From Gardnerella vaginalis 1500E (GTDB lineage Bacteria; Actinomycetota; Actinomycetes; Actinomycetales; Bifidobacteriaceae): a stretch of 64,000 bases of DNA. The DNA is taken from contig NZ_ADES01000014.1 in NCBI RefSeq assembly GCF_000263595.1, positions 186,001-250,000 of the forward strand, given 5' to 3'. Below are positions 10,541-18,719 of this stretch, piece after piece; position 1 is the first letter of the stretch, and each line of letters opens with the position of its first letter. A model generated the notes under the pieces. The model ran no database searches and was not told where the DNA came from. It saw only the letters and a program-made list of their open reading frames with translations. The position numbers were made by a program, and so were the translations under genes.

Positions 10541-11398
10541 TCAGTTTTCGTCTGCAGAATTATGTGCTAAATCAAAATCCGCAGCATCTGCAGCAGAATT
10601 AAGAATCTCGCGATCGTCACCAACAGGCGCCAAAACCAAATCCTTAACAAGCTCGCGCGTACGAAGCTGCGAATCAGCGTCCAAACCATCGTCGGTAATA
10701 ACAGTATCAACCTGATCAAAACGCGCAAATAGCGAAAGCGACGTGCAGCTCCACTTAGTGTGATCCGTCAAAATAATAGTGCGGTCAGCAATATCCATTA
10801 AAGCCATATCTGTAGCCGCTTCCAAAGAGTTCGGCATAAGGAATCCGCGAGGAAGAGACACCGAGTGCGTGCCAAGAAACACGGTATTCACGCGAAGAGA
10901 AGCCACAACTTTGTCTGCAATCGGGCCAACCAGCGAGTTGGAGCGCGTAATCACGCCGCCGGTTACAATAACCTCAACATCCTTGGACTCCAACGCCTGC
11001 ACAAGCTCGGCAACAGGAATCGAATTAGTCAAAATCGTAATTCCGGAAGCCCTACGCGACTCCAGCAAATGCTGCGCAAACACGTAAGCTGTTGTGCCGC
11101 CGCCAATAGCAATAACATCTCCCGGAGAAACGTAGTCCACAGCCAAGCGCGCAATAGCATCCTTCAAACCAATGTCCATTTGCGACTTTACAGAAAACAG
11201 TGGCTCGGAAAGCAAAGTGTTGGTTGTTACAGCGCCGCCGTGAACACGCTTTAAAAGACCGCGATCGGAAAGCTCGGCAATATCCCTGCGAACTGTCATT
11301 GCAGAAACGTTCAGCTCTTTAGACAGCGCGGTAATGCGAACTGCACCGCGAGTACGAAGACGGCTTAAAATCAAATGTTGACGCTGCGAAGAAATCAT
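10541..11398 (-). CDS. DeoR-family transcriptional repressor
   Basis: 285 residues. The N-terminal helix-turn-helix (RQHLILSRLRTRGAVRITAL, then SKELNVSAMTVRRDI) and the GLLKRVHGGA wing are typical of DeoR/GlpR proteins, followed by the sugar-phosphate-isomerase-like effector domain (IAIGGGTTA, ILTNS, VIVTGG, FLGTHSV). The family usually represses sugar-use genes and is released by a phosphorylated sugar; no sugar operon lies next to it, so its target is unknown. ATG 11398 was chosen over an in-frame upstream start because the motif begins there and a -10 element sits six bases upstream (probable leaderless mRNA). Divergent from pyrD. Confidence 0.9.
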   Translation of the reverse strand: MISSQRQHLILSRLRTRGAVRITALSKELNVSAMTVRRDIAELSDRGLLKRVHGGAVTTNTLLSEPLFSVKSQMDIGLKDAIARLAVDYVSPGDVIAIGGGTTAYVFAQHLLESRRASGITILTNSIPVAELVQALESKDVEVIVTGGVITRSNSLVGPIADKVVASLRVNTVFLGTHSVSLPRGFLMPNSLEAATDMALMDIADRTIILTDHTKWSCTSLSLFARFDQVDTVITDDGLDADSQLRTRELVKDLVLAPVGDDREILNSAADAADFDLAHNSADEN

Positions 11399-11404
11399 AC
11401 GAAC

Positions 11405-11433
11405 ATTATCGCACAAGTATACGCAAAAAACAA
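11405..11433 (-). promoter_or_regulatory. Promoter of the DeoR-type gene
   Basis: On the minus strand TTGTTT (11433-11428), a 17-bp spacer and GATAAT (11410-11405) lie six bases before the ATG at 11398. That geometry would put the transcription start at or very near the start codon, in keeping with the lack of a ribosome binding site. Confidence 0.55.
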
Positions 11434-11561
11434 ACGCGATTGAGCGTTTTGGGGTGTAAAAACGAAAAGAACGCACATTTACCCGCGTACAAATCTTATT
11501 TTTGTAATAAATCGCACAAAAACGAACGCGCATTCGGGTGGCAAACGCACAAATAATGCAC

Positions 11562-11567
11562 TAGTAT
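11562..11567 (+). promoter_or_regulatory. -10 element of the pyrD-type gene
   Basis: TAGTAT lies exactly six bases before the ATG at 11574 and no Shine-Dalgarno sequence is present, which suggests a leaderless transcript. No good -35 was seen. Confidence 0.45.
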
Positions 11568-11573
11568 ATAGAT

Positions 11574-12728
11574 ATGCATTACGTTTCTGAAAATTCATTG
11601 CACAATGTCGTCAATAAAGCCACGACTGATCTTTTCACTTTCTCCTACAAGCATGTAATAAAGCCTCATTTTGTGTTCAACATTCCACCTGATGAAGCTC
11701 ACGAACGCATGATTGACTTCTGCAAATTCAGCGAAAACACGCCGGGACTTATGTGGCTTCTTCGCACAATGCTTAACTACACGGATCCAGTTCTTGAAAC
11801 TAATGTTATGGGATTAGATTTTGCGAACCCGTTCGGCTTAAGCGCTGGATTAGATAAAAACTGCCAAATGGCAACCGTTCTAGACAATGCCGGCTTTGGT
11901 TTTGAAACAGTTGGCTCAACTACAAGCCGCCCTTGCGAAGGAAATCAGAAGCCTTGGTATCATCGTCTTCCGCAATACGACTCTATTTTGGTGCACGCAG
12001 GTTTGGCAAACGACGGCAGCGAAGCGGTTGTTGCGCGCGCAGAAAAAGCGTGGACTAAAGCTAAATCAATGAATATGTCTATTTCAATTGCTCGCACAAA
12101 CGACGATTTAGTTGGCGACTTAAACGAAGGCATTGAAGATTATCACATTTCTATGGAGCGCGCGGCTGGACGCAGCTCGATTATTGAGGTGAATATTTCC
12201 TGCCCAAATACTCGCGTAGGTGAACCATTTAGTCAGCCGGAAGCGCTGGATAAGCTTTTTAGCGATCTTGATACTATTAAGCGACCGCAGCCAACTCTTG
12301 TTAAGATGCCGCTTAATTTGCCGGGAGGATGGGAGCAGTTTAAGTCACTTCTAGACGTTCTTGCAGAGCATAAGGTTGATGGCGTAAGTATTGCGAACTT
12401 GCAGAAGAACCGCTCCGGACTTGACGTTCCAGCAGATTGGCAAGGCGCACTTTCCGGAGGCCCTACCTACAGTGCAAGCAACGAACTTATTAGTCGCACG
12501 CGTAAGGCTTTTGGCAATCGTTTTGCTATTGCTGGAATTGGCGGCGTATTTACACCAAAGCAAGCATACGAGAAGATTCGCGCTGGTGCGGATTTGGTTA
12601 TGTTTATTACGTCGCTTATGTACAGAGGACCGCAGCAGATTACGACGCTAAAGCGCGGACTTGCGGATCTTTTGAAGCGCGACGGATTCGAGCATGTTTC
12701 CGACGCTGTTGGAGCAGATTTAGACTAA
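11574..12728 (+). CDS. pyrD: Dihydroorotate dehydrogenase, class 2-like with a class 1-type catalytic Cys
   Basis: 384 residues. It should oxidise dihydroorotate to orotate in pyrimidine synthesis with FMN. The N-terminal helical region containing PPDEAH (38-43) and the overall length match the membrane-associated, quinone-using class 2. FMN-site features include GLSAGLDKN (88-96), VKMPLN and the C-terminal IAGIGGV. In the active-site loop EVNISCPNT the base is Cys210, whereas class 2 enzymes normally have Ser there (E. coli Ser175) and class 1 enzymes have Cys. The substrate specificity or electron acceptor may therefore differ. It stands alone, divergent from the DeoR-type gene. Confidence 0.85.
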   Translation: MHYVSENSLHNVVNKATTDLFTFSYKHVIKPHFVFNIPPDEAHERMIDFCKFSENTPGLMWLLRTMLNYTDPVLETNVMGLDFANPFGLSAGLDKNCQMATVLDNAGFGFETVGSTTSRPCEGNQKPWYHRLPQYDSILVHAGLANDGSEAVVARAEKAWTKAKSMNMSISIARTNDDLVGDLNEGIEDYHISMERAAGRSSIIEVNISCPNTRVGEPFSQPEALDKLFSDLDTIKRPQPTLVKMPLNLPGGWEQFKSLLDVLAEHKVDGVSIANLQKNRSGLDVPADWQGALSGGPTYSASNELISRTRKAFGNRFAIAGIGGVFTPKQAYEKIRAGADLVMFITSLMYRGPQQITTLKRGLADLLKRDGFEHVSDAVGADLD

Positions 12729-12732
12729 AAGT

Positions 12733-12766
12733 GACATAAACTACTCAATCATGAGTAGTTTATGTC
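12733..12766. terminator. Bidirectional hairpin between pyrD and the PBP gene
   Basis: A perfect 14-bp stem (GACATAAACTACTC / GAGTAGTTTATGTC) with a 6-nt AATCAT loop. GTTTTCTT follows on the plus strand, directly after pyrD; on the minus strand the stem is followed by ACTTTTAG, for the convergent PBP gene. The right arm belongs to a 52-bp tandem repeat. Confidence 0.65.
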
Positions 12767-12879
12767 GTTTTCTTACGTAATTCCGACCAAAACAACTCAA
12801 TCATGAGTAGTTTATGTCGTTTTCTTACGTAATTCCGACCAAAACAGAGCAACGTTGAGTAATTTATGCCGCCTACGCT
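12743..12879. repeat. Tandem 52-bp repeats, three copies
   Basis: Copies start near 12743, 12795 and 12847. The first two are identical over a full unit (ACTCAATCATGAGTAG..., TTATGTCGTTTTCTTACG..., AATTCCGACCAAAACA); the third has diverged (GAGCAACGTTGAGTAATTTA) and ends GCCGCCTACG. The period equals that of the repeats at 672-809. Confidence 0.85.
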
Positions 12880-12896
12880 GTTTAATCATCTAAAAC

Positions 12897-15224
12897 TTAA
12901 TACTCATCTCCTGTGGAAGTGCTGTAGTCATCACGACGAGCAGTTCCATACTGATCCTGTGTCTGCAGCTGCTTATTAGCCTCTTCCTGCTGTTCGTTAG
13001 CGGCCTGACGACGAGCGTCTTCATCTCGCTTCTCCTGCTCAGTTTGCGAAGGCTTCGTATAAAGCGAGTCTTGCTTTGAGGAAGCTCCAGCAGTGTACTT
13101 TGGATCAGGCTTTCCGTAATCGTTATCAACAGGAATATTAGCAGCCTTCAAATAGTCGTTCATAAACTGCTTCCACGCAGGCGTTGCAATATACATACCA
13201 TACCAAGCTGCCATCGTGCGGCCGTTAATAGTCATGCCGTTGAAGCTTTTCTGCGATTCAGCATTGCCGACGGCAACAAACGAAGCAACCTGATACGGCA
13301 CAAATCCTGCTGTTGTCATGTAGTACTGTTCGTTAGTACCAGTTTTTGCGAAGGTTTTACGTCCGCCGTCAAGCTGAGTTGTTGAAGCCTCACCACCAGG
13401 CTGAACAACACCCTGATTAAGTGCGTATGCGGCAGTTTGTGCAATACCCTTTGGAATAGCCTGATGGCAATGCGCACTAGGAACTCTTAAACGCTTACCA
13501 TTCTTATCAATAACTCGCTTAATAGCAATCGGATCGCAAGCAACACCATCTGCACCCAAAGTTGCATACACATTAGCAACAGTCAAAGGCGAAGCCTGCA
13601 CAGAACCAATGGTCATTGGCGGGTTCAAAGAATTGGCCGAATACACACTTTCCTGACCAAGAGGCGAGTTATGGTATCCAAGAATTTTAGCCGCGTCTGC
13701 AATAGAACACAGCTTAATTTGCTGAGCCATAGATGCCTGCGTAGTATTGTGAGAACGAACAAGACCTTGCAAAGGCGTTTCTGGGCTAACAGTGCCACCG
13801 CCGGAGTTTTGCACAAACCATGAGCCGAATCCGCGGAACTTATTGCAGTTAAAATCAGAATTATTGTATCGAATAGTCGTGCGAAGAGGCTGGTTGATTG
13901 ACTTTCCAGCAAGCATCCACGCAACCATATTAATAGGCTTCCAAGTAGAACCAATCTGCCAGCCGAGACCACCGCCATCTCGCTCGTCAACAGCGTAGTT
14001 AAGAGCAGTATGAGTTGGATCAGACCTAGCAGCGTCGGACGCGTCATAAATACGATTGCTACCAAAGGCCAAAACTTCACCAGTTCCAGGCTTAATAGCA
14101 GCAATCGAAACTTCAAAACCGCTTTTATCGTTTACTGGAATCGTGTCACGAGCAGCTTTCATTGCAGCCTTACTTGCGCGCAAATCCATAGTGGTGTAAA
14201 TATCGAGACCACCTTCAGTAAGAAGCTTTTCTCGCGCAGCAGCCGTCTTTCCAAATTCGCGAGAATGCAAAATTCGTTTGGTTACGTAATCGCAGAAGAA
14301 TGCGGCGTCACCTGCAGCCTGGCAACCAATCTTAGACACTTCTCGCTGCACATTAAGAGTATTTTTTAGAGGGATTGCTACGGCAGAATCATGCTCCTTC
14401 TTATTTATAAAACCTTGACGAAGCATTAAATCAAGCACAATATTGCGCTGCTTTTGCGCTTCTGGCTGATTTTCTTCAATAGACGGATCGTAATGAGAAG
14501 GATTTTTTGTGATTGCGGCAATAGTTGCAGCCTGCACAAGATTAAGCTTTGCTGCGCTCGTATTAAAGTAACGGTGAGCCGCAGTTTCTACACCGTAAAT
14601 ATTATTGCTACCAAATTGCGCAATATTAAGATAGCCTTGCAAAATCTCAAGTTTTGAATACTTTTTTTCCATTTGAATTGCTATGAGCATTTCGCGAAGC
14701 TTACGCGCAATCGTACCTTCAGAAGCGTGATATTCCGCCAAAGGATCGTTGTTTTCGCGCGCTTTAATCATAAGCACATTTTTCACATACTGCTGGGTTA
14801 AAGAAGAGCCACCTTGCATATCTGACTTTTTAACGAATGTTTTCACAAACGCGCGCATAACGCCTTGAACATCAACGCCAGAATGCTCAAAGAATCGCCT
14901 ATCTTCACGAGCAACCATTGCCTGCTGCATATATTGCGAAATACGTCTAAGCGGCACAACAGTGCGATTTTGCGCATAAAATGTTGCGATAATTGTTTTG
15001 CCATCAGCTGCATAAAGTCGCGATTTTTGTGGCAAAGCAGTTACGTCAAAATCAATGCCATCAACGCGAAGTGAAGGAACAACTGTTTTCACCACGCTAT
15101 TCACACTCATAACACCAGGAACGAACATAATACTTGCAGCAACACCACCTGCAACACACAAAGTGATGTAGGTAAGAAACAGTGCTAGCACACGACGAGC
15201 AGTAAGTGAATTCTTTTTCGGCAT
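12897..15224 (-). CDS. Class A penicillin-binding protein (glycosyltransferase/transpeptidase)
   Basis: 775 residues; a bifunctional peptidoglycan synthase of the PBP1A/PonA type. One N-terminal membrane anchor (about 11-36) is followed by the GT51 domain with AREDRRFFEHSGVD (catalytic Glu107) and GGSSLTQQYVKN, then the transpeptidase with S-T-W-K (Ser426, Lys429), S-H-N (491-493) and K-T-G-T (627-630). All catalytic motifs are intact, so it is a beta-lactam target. The C-terminal 70 residues are a hydrophilic Gln/Glu-rich tail of no recognised fold. Convergent with pyrD; the crp-like gene lies upstream on the same strand. Confidence 0.96.
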   Translation of the reverse strand: MPKKNSLTARRVLALFLTYITLCVAGGVAASIMFVPGVMSVNSVVKTVVPSLRVDGIDFDVTALPQKSRLYAADGKTIIATFYAQNRTVVPLRRISQYMQQAMVAREDRRFFEHSGVDVQGVMRAFVKTFVKKSDMQGGSSLTQQYVKNVLMIKARENNDPLAEYHASEGTIARKLREMLIAIQMEKKYSKLEILQGYLNIAQFGSNNIYGVETAAHRYFNTSAAKLNLVQAATIAAITKNPSHYDPSIEENQPEAQKQRNIVLDLMLRQGFINKKEHDSAVAIPLKNTLNVQREVSKIGCQAAGDAAFFCDYVTKRILHSREFGKTAAAREKLLTEGGLDIYTTMDLRASKAAMKAARDTIPVNDKSGFEVSIAAIKPGTGEVLAFGSNRIYDASDAARSDPTHTALNYAVDERDGGGLGWQIGSTWKPINMVAWMLAGKSINQPLRTTIRYNNSDFNCNKFRGFGSWFVQNSGGGTVSPETPLQGLVRSHNTTQASMAQQIKLCSIADAAKILGYHNSPLGQESVYSANSLNPPMTIGSVQASPLTVANVYATLGADGVACDPIAIKRVIDKNGKRLRVPSAHCHQAIPKGIAQTAAYALNQGVVQPGGEASTTQLDGGRKTFAKTGTNEQYYMTTAGFVPYQVASFVAVGNAESQKSFNGMTINGRTMAAWYGMYIATPAWKQFMNDYLKAANIPVDNDYGKPDPKYTAGASSKQDSLYTKPSQTEQEKRDEDARRQAANEQQEEANKQLQTQDQYGTARRDDYSTSTGDEY

Positions 15225-15260
15225 GCGTACTATTCTAAAGGTTTGCCTCTACTTGAATAA

Positions 15261-15986
15261 TCAGCGCTCTGCTCTTCGAATTAACATTCCCGGCTTATAA
15301 ATAATAATCGAACGTCCTTTTCGCATAATCCACCCGCGATTTGCAAAATCCATAAGCGCCTTGTTCACAGTTTCCCTAGAAGAACCAACCAACTGAGCTA
15401 ATTCCTCCTGAGTTAAATCATGCGGCACAAGTAAACCGTCACTCATTGGCTCACCAAATCTGGATGCCAAATTTAACAGAGTTTTTGCCAAACGAGCTGG
15501 AACATCCATAAAAACTAAATCTGAAATTCTCTCATTATTAGCTCTCATTCTCGCAGCCAAAACTTGCAGCATATCTACAGCAACTCGAGGATGATTATTT
15601 AGCCAAGCGAATAAAATATCGTTTTCCAGCCACAAAACTTTTGTTTTGCTTGTAATGGTGATTGCTGAAGCGGTACGAGGACCTCCCTTTGGATCAAAAA
15701 CAGGAATTTCGCCCAAAATTTCACCAGAAGTATGAATACTAAGCAATTGCACGCGATTATCGTTAGAATGACGCACTAATTTTACGCGACCGCGCTCAAG
15801 AAGGTACATTCTATGATCAGTATCACCCTCATTAAAAATCGACTCACCTTTGTTAAAAATCGACTCCTGAAGATGCACCAAAAGTTCCTTCATTTGATCC
15901 GCAGGAACTTGCTTAAACAATGCAGTATGTTGCAGCGACAATCTATCACTATTTGTGATCACTGCACTAGTTTTGCTTATCACCAT
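15261..15986 (-). CDS. Crp/Fnr-family transcription factor (GlxR-like)
   Basis: 241 residues. An N-terminal cyclic-nucleotide-binding domain contains GEILGEIPVFD and the phosphate-cassette-like PRTASAIT; the C-terminal winged helix carries LTQEELAQLVGSSRETVNKA, as in actinobacterial GlxR/Crp proteins, which bind cAMP and TGTGA-N6-TCACA sites. ATG 15986 was chosen over an in-frame TTG at 16007 because AGAAGGG lies at the right distance. A perfect site of this type is present upstream of adhE in the same window. The identity of the ligand is inferred from the family only. Confidence 0.92.
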   Translation of the reverse strand: MVISKTSAVITNSDRLSLQHTALFKQVPADQMKELLVHLQESIFNKGESIFNEGDTDHRMYLLERGRVKLVRHSNDNRVQLLSIHTSGEILGEIPVFDPKGGPRTASAITITSKTKVLWLENDILFAWLNNHPRVAVDMLQVLAARMRANNERISDLVFMDVPARLAKTLLNLASRFGEPMSDGLLVPHDLTQEELAQLVGSSRETVNKALMDFANRGWIMRKGRSIIIYKPGMLIRRAER

Positions 15987-16106
15987 TGCTTTACCCTTCT
16001 CAAGCAAAGTAGATATATCGCCTTTGAGTTACCTACGTATACAGATGAACGTAAACGTATGCGTGTAAACGAACATCACTTCGAACTATAATATCACGGA
16101 TGCTGG

Positions 16107-16152
16107 CACGTAGGCGACATAAACTACTCACAGCTGCGCAGTTTCGGTCGTT
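16107..16152 (-). repeat. Single unit related to the 52-bp repeat
   Basis: Read on the minus strand this stretch, CGACCGAAACTGCGCAG then CTGTGAGTAGTTTATGTCG and CCTACG, matches the repeat unit at 12790-12879 (CGACCAAAAC..., GAGTAGTTTATGTCG, and the CCTACG end of the third copy). The middle differs. Confidence 0.7.
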
Positions 16153-16157
16153 TTAGA

Positions 16158-18710
16158 CTATTCGCTTATGCCCATAGCACCAAGACACCAAGCGTTTTCA
16201 TACGCAAGCTCCTGCCACTGCCTATACCTGCCCGAAGTACCGCCGTGGCCGCCGTCAGTTTCAACACGCGCAATAGCATCCACCCCAGAAGCCTGCAATT
16301 TCGCAAGCCATTTCATAGGTTCAGTAACAAGTACGCGAGTATCGTGAATAGACGATGTGATTAAGATTTTCGGGAAATCAGCTAATTTTTTGCGCCCATC
16401 TTCACTACCAGCACAAGGCACGTTTTCGTAAGGAGTATACGACTTCATATAAGCGTAATCTTCAGCATTATTAAGCGGATTTCCCCACTCATCCCACTCG
16501 GTTACAGTAAGCGGCAAAGAAGAATCAAGCATAGAAGTAAGTGCGTCAACAAACGGCACATCCGCTTCAATTCCCGCATAACATTCCGGAGCCATATTTG
16601 CTATAGCACCCATAAGCAAGCCGCCTGCAGAACCGCCATTTGCAACAGTATGGCAAGCAGAAGCAAAACCAGCATTCTGCAATGCGCGCGTTGCATCAAC
16701 AAAATCTTCAAAAGTGTGCTTTTTATTAACGCGCCTACCCTGCTCATACCACGCGCGACCCATTTCACCGCCGCCGCGCACATGCACTTGAGCATACAGC
16801 ACTCCGCGATCTAGCAAACTCAAGCGTCCAACAGAAAAACTAGGGTCAGAACTTACTTCGTACGCGCCGTATCCTGTAATAAACATTGATTCGTTTTGCG
16901 AAATTTTATCCGGACGCCAAACAATAGACACCGGCACACGCTCGCCATCCCTAGCAGTAATCCATATGCGTTTTTCGGCGTAATTATGTTCGTCAAACTC
17001 GCCAAGAATCTTCCCGCGCTTAAGCAACACGTCTTCGCCGCTCGAAGGATCAAGCTCACGAAGCTGACCTAAAGTTGCGTAACTTCCAAAAGCGTAACGC
17101 ATGCGAGGAGCTTCATAAGAAGGATTACCAGTCATAGAAATACTAAACAAGCGATTATTGTTGATTTCTTCTTTAGATATTTTGCAAAGACATTCACGAG
17201 AAGAAGATTTAGCTTGATTAGTTATACAAGATTGCAAATTATTAATACGCGAAATACTTACGTTTTGAACATTAACGCAAGTAGATTCGTGATCTAAAAC
17301 AATTTGAGGCTGAACTTCGTAAAAACGCCACGGCTTTCCGCTTAAAAAGTCTTCTACAGCGCGCTTTTTGCTAACTACAGCCAGATGTGGCAATCCTTGA
17401 GCTCTATACGCCAACGCAACATAATTTTTATACATTGACAATCCGCTTATACTTAAGCCGACTGAGTTTCGCAATATTTCAGGATTTTGTTCGGAATTAT
17501 AAGGCTGACAAATAGGCTTTTTTCTGGCAGAAGCTTCCCACAAATCTCCGTTTTCACAGCCGTAAGGAGAACCGGAAGCAACACAAACGCCATCGCCTAG
17601 TTTATAAGTCGCAATTTTAGATGAGACTGCGCTTGCATCTGCGTTCGCATCTGCACTTGGAAGATTTCGCATATCAATAACATCAATCTCAAAATTAGGA
17701 TTTTTAGCATTGTGGCAAACAATAGCAACCGGAATATCCTCACCATTTTTACCAGCGCCTTCAAAACATGCGAAGGAAATGTCGTATTCAACGCCTTCAG
17801 ACGGCTCAATCACCATGCGAAAATCACCTTCAGGCGTACTTAGCGGAAGCATAAGCACACGAGAGGTTGTTTTAGAGCTGCTACTAATCATCATGTAGCG
17901 TTCGTCAAAGCTTTCGTAAACGTCAACAAAAAAGCGCTCGTCTTTTTCTTCAAACACTTTTACGTCGCTGCTTGTTGGTGTTCCAACGCGGTGCCGCCAA
18001 ACCTGGTAAGGACGCCATGCGCTGTCTATTTTTACATAAAACACCCATTTTCCATCCGGAGAAAGTGAAGCAGAAGAAAGATTCTCCCAAGACTCTTCCA
18101 AAGGCGACCAAGAACATGTGCTGGAAGAAAAATCGCGCATAAAATAGCTAAAACGTTCGTCACCTTGAGTATCAACTCCGTAAAGCATGCGGGAGCCGTC
18201 GGAGCTTAAATCCATTCCTCCAAGCCGGAAGAATTTACTTCCAGCAAGCTCTGCTTCTTTGTTTGCATCAAAAAGTATTTCTTCACCTACAGTTACGCCC
18301 GCCTCAGCGGACTCATCTATAGTAGGCGGATTCCAATTAGCTTCATCGCTAACTTTCATACGGCATTGAATAGCGTACTGTTTTCCTTCTTGCGTACGAA
18401 CGTAATACCAGTAATTATTCATTCGCACAGGAACAGACATGTCTGTTTCTTGAACTCTAGAGCGCAATTCATTAAATAAGGTAGAACGCAAGTTTTCTAA
18501 ATGCTTAACACGCTTAGCAGTGTACGCATTTTGAGAATTTATATATTCAAGAAGCTCGCTGCTGCTACGATTTTTCATCCAAGCGTAGTCGTCAATATAA
18601 GTATCGCCATGAAATTCGCGCTTTGAGGGTATTCGCTTAGCTTCTGCAGGTTTTTCAAAGACTGTTTGGGAAGTTGTTTTACAGCTTGTTTCACAAATCT
18701 TTTCGCTCAT
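16158..18710 (-). CDS. S9 family oligopeptidase (oligopeptidase B / PtrB type)
   Basis: 850 residues. An N-terminal beta-propeller (starts near FHGDTYIDDYAWMKN) gates an alpha/beta-hydrolase domain with the triad Ser694 (GGSAGG), Asp790 (HDTRV) and His822 (GGHGG). Oligopeptidase B cleaves after basic residues in short peptides; prolyl oligopeptidase is the alternative, and the sequence around DYAWM fits oligopeptidase B better. It is about 130 residues longer than typical bacterial PtrB, mainly through hydrophilic insertions in the propeller at about 330-420 and 485-520. No signal peptide, so probably cytoplasmic. Nine bases separate it from the App1-type gene upstream. Confidence 0.9.
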   Translation of the reverse strand: MSEKICETSCKTTSQTVFEKPAEAKRIPSKREFHGDTYIDDYAWMKNRSSSELLEYINSQNAYTAKRVKHLENLRSTLFNELRSRVQETDMSVPVRMNNYWYYVRTQEGKQYAIQCRMKVSDEANWNPPTIDESAEAGVTVGEEILFDANKEAELAGSKFFRLGGMDLSSDGSRMLYGVDTQGDERFSYFMRDFSSSTCSWSPLEESWENLSSASLSPDGKWVFYVKIDSAWRPYQVWRHRVGTPTSSDVKVFEEKDERFFVDVYESFDERYMMISSSSKTTSRVLMLPLSTPEGDFRMVIEPSEGVEYDISFACFEGAGKNGEDIPVAIVCHNAKNPNFEIDVIDMRNLPSADANADASAVSSKIATYKLGDGVCVASGSPYGCENGDLWEASARKKPICQPYNSEQNPEILRNSVGLSISGLSMYKNYVALAYRAQGLPHLAVVSKKRAVEDFLSGKPWRFYEVQPQIVLDHESTCVNVQNVSISRINNLQSCITNQAKSSSRECLCKISKEEINNNRLFSISMTGNPSYEAPRMRYAFGSYATLGQLRELDPSSGEDVLLKRGKILGEFDEHNYAEKRIWITARDGERVPVSIVWRPDKISQNESMFITGYGAYEVSSDPSFSVGRLSLLDRGVLYAQVHVRGGGEMGRAWYEQGRRVNKKHTFEDFVDATRALQNAGFASACHTVANGGSAGGLLMGAIANMAPECYAGIEADVPFVDALTSMLDSSLPLTVTEWDEWGNPLNNAEDYAYMKSYTPYENVPCAGSEDGRKKLADFPKILITSSIHDTRVLVTEPMKWLAKLQASGVDAIARVETDGGHGGTSGRYRQWQELAYENAWCLGAMGISE

Positions 18711-18719
18711 AAATATTTT

